A program made the translations under genes and the position numbers. Positions 54,974 to 64,000 of a stretch of DNA of 64,000 bases are shown here, one piece after another. The stretch comes from Perca fluviatilis (lineage: Eukaryota; Chordata; Actinopteri; Perciformes; Percidae). A model generated the notes under the pieces. It did not search any database, had not been told where the DNA came from, and worked only from the letters and a program-made list of their open reading frames with translations. The number at the start of each line of letters is the position of its first letter. Within the stretch, counting starts at the first letter, position 1. The DNA lies in NCBI RefSeq assembly GCF_010015445.1, contig NC_053119.1:10152550-10216549 (forward strand), in the 5' to 3' direction.

Positions 54974-57900
54974 TGCTGAAAATAATCAAGTGGTGGAGGA
55001 GGAGTGGGCCGCAGCAGTGAGAGAGGAAGCGAAGACGACCCTCAGAAAGAGAAAGAGAGAAGCAAGGAGCGACTGCACGAGTCCATGTGAGAGTAGAAGT
55101 GAAGGTAAATCAATAGTCCTGAAGCACTTGGTGGAACTCAGTGGGTTTCCTCAATTTATTACCAAACTTTGGGAGGGGGTGTTGGTGGTGATAAAACCAG
55201 GCCTTCATACTGTACCCCAACCTGTACCTACACTCAGTGTACATCTACTACAGTTAAAGGTCCAACATTTCGATTTTCATGCTCTGCTTGCCAGTATTGT
55301 AGTGATTTAGATCTCAGAAATTATCTTAATGTTGTCTGAGTTTAAGCCACACTGCTGTGTTGTGCTTTACGTGTTAGCCCACTCTAACTGTTGTTGTGTG
55401 TTGCGTTAAGTGACGCTATTTTGTTGGAAAAAACAGACCCGGCAACATCAGTCCAAGATGTGTGTCCTGAATAAGATGATGTAACATAACATGCAAATTG
55501 AATATTTACTGTTCAAACAAAGATAAGACATAAAGGGGCTTTATTGTCACTACTGACAGTATCACAACGAAATTCCGTTGGTACTCTCTGAAAATTATAA
55601 TTATATATTAATATTAAAAACACAACAAAACGTGTTAGTTGTATGCCAAACTACTGCCTTATTGTTATACGTTTGTACTGTAACCTGCAAAACTATGCAG
55701 TGTAGCCTATTCATTGCTGTAATTCCAAATTCAACTTCAACGACAACTTTTTGAGCAGATTGCAAGCATTTCTACAATTTTAAGTGGTGTTCAAAAACAA
55801 TTCTTAGGTAAATGTAGTTTTCAGATCCAGCAGACAGCACCTGATACAGTTTGAGTCTTGAGTACCCGCACTTGTGATGGTTGGAAGGGACATTGTCCTA
55901 AGCTGCATGTACTGTAATATGTCAATATAACTGGAACCCTAGCATCAGTCATTTTCAGATCTTAAATGATCCAAGTTAATAGCCTTTTCTTTATGTACAG
56001 ACAGAAAGGAAGAATTGACCTCCTGGAGGCCACTAACAGAAATATATGTCACACAACAAACTGAGCTCTCTTTACTGACGTCCAAATAGTTATCAGAATA
56101 ACAAGCTATGAAGTCCACTACCGGTGCACTTTTTTGCATTAATCACAACTGGCACTACATTAGTTTTGTCCAGTGAAAGGCCACCTGCATGTTTTCTTAG
56201 CACCACAGTTGTCTTTTCCCAGCTTCTTGTGAAATCTGCTTTGCATCCGTCCTTGACCTCATGATATTTTTCATCAATGGCAAGGGAAAGTTGTTGGGAG
56301 AGGGGAAAGGACAACCTACTACGGTGGGCTAGACAACAGTTCCTGGACCATAGAAATGTAGAGTGCACAATGTTACCGAGCTGTCTGTGACCCTGAACCT
56401 CTGGGTGTGTGTGGATAAATCCTGGTGGGAACTGTCCGTGGTGCTGAAATCCCAACAGACTTCAATCTGGCAGTTTAATCAACGCAGGGTTTGCCCAAAG
56501 TGCATCAAAGCCGAGGTTTGCTTAACAAAAACATTTTGACAAAGTCATTTCACACGAGTGACAGCAGCATTTGAGTGAAGCATAGATGAACACATTAGAG
56601 GATTGTGAGTTTAATCGTATTATGTAACCAGTATGTCCAGACATCTTGAAAATATTTATATAGAATTTGAGATTCCTGGTTTGAGAAAAGCCTATTTTGT
56701 TCTGGCCTTTTGCTCCTCACAGATGTCAGAGGTCAGCTACACACTATAAGTGTTTTGCTTAAGGACTGATGGCCTGATGTCTGCACCCAGCAGCATTATC
56801 AGCTGTTTCTGTTCAGAAATTAATTTATTACGAATCAAAAGCCATCACCTTTCATTTCTGGAGTCGTGATGGCCTTTAACTACAGGTATCAGTGGCAGAG
56901 AACAAGCCGGGATGTACGCAGAAAAATAAATCACTTGTGAAAAGGGAACTTTTTCTTCCCTTTCATAAAAAACGCACCGTCCGCCCCCTCATGTACAACG
57001 CTGGGAATAGTAACAGCACTGTGAGGCTGGGCTAAATATAGCAGCCAGTGAGTGTTAACGTGTCAACTTCAGCAGTGCAGGGAAGCGGCTGTGAATGTAC
57101 ACAGTATCGCTATAAATACCAAACCAGCCCTTCTCTCTGCTTCTGTATGCAAACCGTGGTTGGTTTACTTAAAAAACCAAAAACAACCTTTAGCCTAATT
57201 CATCCTGTCGCAAGACAAAACACAAATGGCCAAACCATACAAGGAAACGAGTCCAACGGAGACAAATAATAAGCACTCTAATCAAGAAAAATGTAAAATA
57301 GTTGAAGAGAAGCAAAAGACAGAAATGATAGCAAAATCACCTCATCAATTTACATCAGCTTTAAAGTAAGATATCCTGGAAGTCAAAAACAGCGATCTAA
57401 CTGATTTCTGGGCGTGTTTTTGCCCCGTTACACCCCCGTTAACCCGTATTGCCGATAAAGCCGCATCATCTGCCGTTCGATATATATTTACACGATTCCG
57501 TTGATGTAGGACGAGTTTGAAATTCAGCTTTTCTGCTTCTAAGGGTGGATGGTGGATTTTGGGAGGGGAGGAGGGTAGTTTATTTTTATCACGACCGCCT
57601 TTCAGAAATAGAAGGCAGTCTAAAAAAACAAAAAACATCATGAGTTATTCTTAATCGAAGACGCCTGTGCAGCAAACCGTGCATTTATTTGTGATGGAAG
57701 GAGACTTTATACACCCCCACCCTCCCTGACCACCACGCCGCTCCTCCAGCTTTCAACTTCAACCCCACCAACTATGTTACGTAATCTAGCATGTAAATGT
57801 CAAGAGACAGAACGAGTCGTGGAGAGAGAGAGAGAGAGAGGGGAGGAGGAGGTTGAGGGTGTATTTGGTCTATAGATCTCCCAAAACTCATACCCAGGGA

Positions 57901-58301
57901 ACACAGTGTACTCTGGTGTCCCCTGAGACTTTGTATGTTAGATTTCACCCCAATCCCTCCACGCACGAGTACGCACACGCGCACAAGTTGGTAATTCCAA
58001 CTGTACTGAAAAAAACGGCAGCAAACAGGGCACCAGGAGAACAGGTGGCTTCCCGCATACATCCCATTTGTGCGCCCATTCACAGACTATGCGGGAGGAA
58101 TTGTGTGAATGACTGAGTGGGAAATGAAAGGATGGATGAATGACTAAATGAATGACTGTACGAAATGAGTGAATGAAGAGCAGCAGCAGAAGAATAAGGC
58201 AGAGGGCGCGCATCGCGCATCCCTCTCAATAGGTTTTCTTTTCTTTTTTTTTTCTTCTGCAGAGGGAAGTACGGCTGTACGGGCAATAACCAAGCATGGA
58301 G

Positions 58302-58306
<5 letters not shown>

Positions 58307-58392
<86 letters not shown>
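58307..58392. repeat. CA microsatellite
   Basis: About 43 CA units. Confidence 0.95.
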
Positions 58393-58396
<4 letters not shown>

Positions 58397-60987
58397 GAGG
58401 CGCGCGGTGCACATGTGACAAAGCCGTTCATAAATATTCAGCGGCTGATTAATGCGGATTCTTCTCTTGAGGTGGTTTATTGTGTGCAGCAGAGCTCCCA
58501 ACCAAGCATGTGATGCTGAGGATGCTGTGCGTGCGTGTGTGTGTGTGTGTAGGGGTGGGGGGAGGGGGGTGTTCTATAAATAGCTCTGTAGCTCTGCTTC
58601 CATTGACATCATTTAGGCAGGAGAGATGGAAAAATAAATAGGGGGAGGGGAGGGAGGAGCCGGCGCAGGGTTCCTTAATCTGGGCTTGAAATTCAAACAA
58701 AAGCTGGCCAGCCATCCCTCTGTACACACTCAACAAAAACGGTCCTACATAGTAAACCTGGCAATGGGTTTTCTAGACATGAAACCTATATTTTCAAATT
58801 TCTCTTTTATTTGTTTTAGTTTGAGTTATTTTGTGAATTACACTCAACCTAAACCACAAAACAAATTGGACGAAAAATAAGTCTTAACTTATCCCACACA
58901 GACCTTAATAATGCATGAAATGTTACTAATCAACCACCTTGAAAGGCTTCAAAGCTCTTCTTTTAAAAGATATTTTAGATCTTTTTATTCATATTTTGAT
59001 TTTAATGTATATTTGTTCACTGTGTGTAAAAATAACTTTTACATTTGAACAGTAGAGGGGTGGGAGTTGCCAGTTTATTAAGCCAGTTTGTGAGTAAACA
59101 AAACCAAAATGAAACCAAGTAAAATCCACAAAGACAGGACATCCCTCATATTGTACCCTTCTCTCTCTTTTTTCAGTCATGATGGTTCAATACGTAAAGC
59201 ATTACCCTGACAAAGCATCCCTTGAATCTCTTCTTTTCGGTGTGTATGCTTGCCCTCGTCCACAGGGGCCCGATAGTAAACACCAGACCAAAACACCCAC
59301 TGTTTCCTAGAAAGACAGCCTATGAGTCGGAATGGAAAGCCACAAGGCAGATGGGAGGGGACATCAAACAAATTAAAAGGACCTGTGTGTATACAACAGA
59401 CACACAGGCAGAGATCCAAGTGGAAAAGACGGGGGGCCATAATACACCCAAGGCAAATGTTTTGGAAGGTAATATTATTGTATTGACATGCTTAAAAAAA
59501 ACCCGACAACGCGGAGGGTTTAAGCTCAATAGGCCGGATAGAGGGAGCAACATTTTCATTTCCTTATCAAGACTTACAATTCCGCTCAAACAGGCTGACT
59601 GACTCGTGTGTTTATGTTATTATGGGGGAGGAAACAGTTTTTCCATGTTCAGAGTTTCTTAGTCACACCCAGGATCTCTCTCTATCTCTCTAAATCTGCC
59701 GTCAGCCTTGGCACTGACCCCTGAATGCTGCGTGACTTCCATTGGTGCTGATGACGTCTTCTATGATCCATTTCTCCCCATGTGGGTCCGCCCCGCCTAC
59801 TAATGCTATCACACATCTCTGAGTCCCACAAAGCTTGTCCCGGAAATCACAGTAAATGAGAAAACAATAACAAGTAAACAAATGTTGTTGATTTCTTTAC
59901 TTCTACTACTTTTGTAATTTCCTTATTGATTCCTGTGAGAAAACTCATCTTTTTTCTTCATTCGCAGGGAGCTCAGAGGTCAGCAGCAGCAACAGAGCCT
60001 CCTTGCAGCACCGGGACTTTCTCAAGGGCGCTTCAGCAGGCCAGAAATTTGTGTGAACCCAGGACAGACACCCACTGGTTTGATCTACTACCTTTTCCTC
60101 GCAGGTTAGTGGCACATTCATGTATTTATGTAACAGGGTCATATTTGTACGGTGCCTTGTCTAAAGAAACACAAGGCAGAAGTCCACCGGTTACACTTGG
60201 GCGTACATGGAGCATCTTTCCTCTATGTTGTTGATCACACACTCCACTTTCTCCTCCCAAACAGCACTCACACCCTTTTTTTTAGTGTGTTTGGTGCACA
60301 ATTCTCACAGCGAAAAAACTCAAAGGTGTAGTGCTACCAGACGTGAGATGGAACATCGTACGACATTTGAAATGTGTGTCTCAATTGAAGAGGATGAATC
60401 ATAAAGCCTAATTCAGTCCTAATGGTGAAGCATTTTTCTCACAGTCTCTCTGCTTGCCTCTCTCTCTCCCTCTCCGTATGTATCGTCTTCTCTCTTCTTC
60501 TTCTATACTCCTTTCTTCTTCCTCTCGTCATATATCATACATAAAAATACAATTAAAAATAACTGGCTACAGACAGGAGAATACCAAGTGTAAAAGTTTT
60601 TTTCTGCTGATACTTCCTGGGATATTCTGTTTTTTGCTTTCTTAACTCTACAGGTGGGTCAAAGGTCACATGTATGTGAGTAAACTACACTGTGCGCAGT
60701 AAGTCTTTCAACACTGCATGTCTTTTTTTTCTTTATTCTTTTTCATCCATAATTTTGTTCTGTTTACCCCAAAGATCATGAATTGTAAATTGACATCTGA
60801 AACAAGGAGATTTTCTGATAACCCAAAGAGTTTTTAAAGTGTTTGTTTAGCTTAAGAAGAATGGGGAATAAGGAAGAGCCTTTATGGAGTTCCTCTAGTT
60901 TTTTCCCATTCAAAAATTCCCCTAATTTAGAGATACATGGTTCTCATTGTGTATAATTTCTATATTATCTCCAATAGTATGTAAATA

Positions 60988-61388
60988 AAGCCCTATTCGC
61001 ACGGGATTAGTATTACCTGGGGACCTCTTGTAGTTTATAAATTACCCCCACACGTCTGTATTTCGTCTGGCGCATTCACACGGGATAACTGAAATCTGTA
61101 TTTTACTCAAATTTACAGACATTATCCCCCGGATATGATGTCAAAACTTTTCATTTATAATTGACAACGCAGCCAGTTAGACCCCAAATCACAGAGATGC
61201 CGATTCGCACGGGACTAATATTATCACAGGACCTCCGTTTTCGGCGAAATATGGTAGGTCATTTGCGGGGGAATTATTACTTTACAAATTACAGACATGA
61301 CCGATTCGCACGGGATTAAGATCACAGACAACCTCCGCGATTATTACAAATGACTGGAGGTCACCAGGTAATACTTATCCCGTGCGAC
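60988..61388. mobile_element. MITE with repeated TTCGCACGGGA motif
   Basis: The ends TTCGCACGGGATTAGTATTA and TAATACTTATCCCGTGCGA are inverted. The motif TTCGCACGGGA recurs at about 61204 and 61292. Both sides carry ATGTAAATA (60979-60987, 61389-61397), a probable target duplication. Confidence 0.6.
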
Positions 61389-61829
61389 ATGTAAATAGCA
61401 GTTCTGTAGTGATTCTGGTGAGTATATTGCCACTTTGCTTCATCAGCCCATTATCAGTTATTGATATTTTTTCTGAGTTGCAGATGAGTCAGAGGCCTGT
61501 CAAAATATATAGCAGTAACACTACTTCACGTAGTTCACGCCTCTGAAGAGTTTTCAAAAAGGAGCTTTACAACAACACTGAATAAATTAGTAAAAATGCG
61601 GACAATGAATTTAGAGTTAAACAGTGACATCTTGAGGGTTTTCAGGTTGTAATGACATTTCAGCACCATGGACAGCTCCCCAAATACACAACAGTGTACT
61701 CTTCCACAAAATCCAAATACAACTTTCTAGATGCTGTATTATTTGAAACTAAAACCACAATGTCCCTGTATATTCAACCTCTACAGAGTGACACCTGAAC
61801 AGGATAATTCTCAACTTTGGTTTCACCAC

Positions 61830-61880
61830 TCCCCCCCCCCCGGGCCCCCCCCCTTCCCCCCCCCCCCCCCCCCCCCCCCC
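61830..61880. repeat. poly-C tract with short interruptions
   Basis: 51 bases, nearly all C, interrupted only by GGG and TT. The complementary strand has several G-runs. Confidence 0.9.
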
Positions 61881-62690
61881 TATTCCAACACCCCCCCCAC
61901 AATCACTAATAAATACTTTTTTAAAATAAGAAACAATGCTGAGTTTGGTATATTGATTTGTTTTTTTCTGGTCTGCTGTCCTAACTGAAAATCCCTGAAG
62001 AACGCAGCATCCCAACAACCCGCACAATTAAACTTCCTGTCTCTCTTCCTCCTGTCTGCCTGCTTCTCTCTCTGTCTGTGTGGTGTTCTGGCTCCCTTGG
62101 CTCTAAGAGCTGCTGGTTAAATGGGGAAAAGGTTTTCAGCATGGTCAGCTGCAGGATATTTTTAGACTGGAAGAGACAGAGAGAGACAGAAAGAGACAAA
62201 CCTATTTGGCCTTTTTACCAAAGCTATTATTACTATTTATTTATCATTATCTTAATCAATGTTTGATTATTTATGCCCTCGTTTTTCAAAGTCTGTGCTT
62301 ATATACTTGCTTTTGCAACAATGACTAATAAGCATATTAGAAATTGAATTTGAGTTATTTTGTCCCACTGGGACTCCTCATTGGACACTGGGTCTTTAGG
62401 CTTCAGATATCGATGTGTCTGGTTCAGCTCTCCACCCCAGTCGGCTTGGAAATGGTGGTGGTGCGGGATAAATAAAATAAAACACGATGTCCCCCCACTC
62501 CTCCACACCCATACCTACCCACACACCCCCTTCACCTCAAACACCCCAACCCCAAACACTCATAAGCCCCACCCCTCTCTCTTTGCCAGCTGAATTAATT
62601 TGATACTATTTTTGAAAGTCAGTGTTTCTAAGGGAAACCTAATGACGCAATGACGTCAATGCAGGTCAATAGCACACTGCTGGAGAAGAG

Positions 62691-62694
<4 letters not shown>

Positions 62695-62757
<63 letters not shown>
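62695..62757. repeat. GA microsatellite
   Basis: About 31 AG units upstream of the possible 5' exon at 63330-63517. Confidence 0.95.
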
Positions 62758-62759
<2 letters not shown>

Positions 62760-63329
62760 CAGAGATACAAAGGTGGTTGCAGGTCTCGTCAACACTTTTA
62801 CAAAGCCCTTCCCTGTGTTGTTACATGAGTGATTCTCTCCTTCTGGTTATTAGTTTTTTTTTTTTTTTTTTTAATGCATTCCCAATTCCTTCCCGCGAGC
62901 TGCTTTTGCCTTGGTCTTCGTGCCTTTTTTAATTACGCCCGATATAGTTCTTCCCGGGGGGTTTGTGCCGATAATTGCCCGGATTCTCAGTCGCGCTTCT
63001 CCTGCCCCATTCATGCTTTCCTTCTCTGGCTGGAAGTAATTCACGCACACATACAGACAGACAAACACATATGCACACACGCGCACAGACAGTGAGTGAG
63101 AGAGAGAGCCTACGCAGTGAGGTGAATCGTGTGGCGCGCCTTCCCAATTGCGTAAAGTCTTCCTGATTTGGCGGGCTCTATCAGCTGGCTCACATTTGTA
63201 ACTCTTTGTACTATCCCCTTCCTCTCTATCCACTACCGCCACCTTTCCACTGCTAAACCCTTCCCCCCTCCCACCACCACCCAACCAACCCTTTTGAGAT
63301 GGCTTCCTGAATCTTAAAAAGCAACACCA

Positions 63330-63517
63330 AATATTTTAGTCTCCGCAACAGGGAGACGACGCACATCGGACTGACCTGCTTTCTCCATCCTGACGCAGGA
63401 GAAGAGACTGTAGGCTGCCAAGCTTTTATCCTCTCTATGTTTCCTCTTTCTGTCTCAACCGGCACAAAATCCTTCTTAGGTTTAGTTTAGAAAAAGAAAA
63501 AAATCAAAATCAAAAAG
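63330..63517 (+). ncRNA. possible 5' noncoding exon of an unseen downstream gene
   Basis: A GC-richer block ends with a perfect donor (AAAAG|GTAAGT at 63517/63518). It has no long conserved open frame, which fits a 5' UTR exon. In tetrapods lrrc4c, a gene with many noncoding 5' exons, lies on one side of api5, so it is one candidate; this is only an inference. The start boundary is unknown. Confidence 0.25.
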
Positions 63518-64000
63518 GTAAGTCCTTTCTTTTGTAGAGGGCGCGAATCCCGACCCAGAATGTACTGTACTAGTGAGGGAAGTTTGAAGTCAGACCATGT
63601 GTAGATATTTTGGGACATAGAGTTATTTTAAACCGCACTCTCACGAGCAGGAATGTTGTGGCGGGGAACACCATTCAAAGTCAGGTTTCTAGACTTAATA
63701 CATCTTTTTATGAGGATGCTGGCATTTTAAGTGGGAGCGCATAGCCATGTGTGCGTTTTTGCGAACATTTTGCTTATAACTGTGGATTCTTGCCTCATAG
63801 AGAAGTTTAACGGAAGCTCTTAATTAACCATCTTCGCTGCCCATGAGACAATCAAGGCGACTTTATTTAGGTTCACCGCAGGGCATGCCTGTGTCAAGCG
63901 TTGCTATCTTCAGGAACGATCAGACTAGAATAAAAACACAGCTATGAAACTGTATGAAGGAAGTTTATGGTTTTGTGTGTGTATGCATATTGACCACGGA

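Larger units (their letters stand above)
53323..63350. other. long region with no supported coding gene
   Basis: About 10 kb. It holds several CA/GA microsatellites, a poly-C tract, one MITE (60988-61388), MEF2-like CTATAAATAG motifs and CTCF-like AGAGGGCG motifs. Open frames here are mostly short, or translate simple repeats (for example His-Thr or Cys-Val runs), and none shows protein-like similarity. It may be regulatory DNA of the next gene to the right. Confidence 0.5.

Noticed and set aside
61731..61988. Pro-rich open frame
   Set aside because: It is produced by translating the poly-C tract.

Overview
This is a 64-kb piece of a ray-finned fish (probably percomorph) nuclear genome. The evidence is the intron-rich gene structure with GT-AG junctions, recognisable vertebrate proteins, long CA/TG dinucleotide arrays, tRNA-derived SINEs and many non-autonomous DNA transposons. 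There is no operon, phage or CRISPR structure. Exon boundaries were built by hand from splice signals, reading phase and protein similarity.

Layout, left to right: the 3' half of a patatin-like phospholipase gene (pnpla copy A, +, 2594-4514); a complete tandem paralogue (pnpla copy B, +, 6416-12742); two tandem thymine-DNA glycosylase genes on the minus strand (tdg copy 1, 14466-20050; tdg copy 2, 22882-26699); uqcc6/brawnin (+, 28673-29616), a mitochondrial complex III assembly micropeptide; efcab10 (+, 30562-31821); samm50 (+, 33280-39029), the outer-membrane beta-barrel assembly protein; api5 (+, 40070-52016); then about 11 kb with no coding gene found. That last block holds microsatellites, scattered regulatory-looking motifs and a possible 5' noncoding exon with a strong donor at 63517. 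Pnpla copy B and tdg copy 1 are tail to tail; tdg copy 2 and uqcc6 are head to head.

The samm50-pnpla pairing recalls the human chromosome 22 neighbourhood, and tdg-uqcc6 recalls human chromosome 12. Here the two sets are interleaved. The genes are unrelated housekeeping or metabolic genes and I see no single pathway joining them, apart from mitochondrial roles for samm50 and uqcc6.

The points most worth a second look are these. (1) The two TDG paralogues carry complementary substitutions at active-site positions that in human TDG contact the modified base, and their N- and C-terminal tails differ. (2) The pnpla copies show signs of decay or altered splicing: an in-frame stop bypassable by a downstream acceptor in copy A, and a C-terminal frame conflict plus a 110-bp TG repeat beside an acceptor in copy B. 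(3) A near-perfect palindrome with two AP-1-type sites lies upstream of api5. (4) TTAA-flanked elements and nested hAT-like elements, several with intact target-site duplications, sit in the introns.
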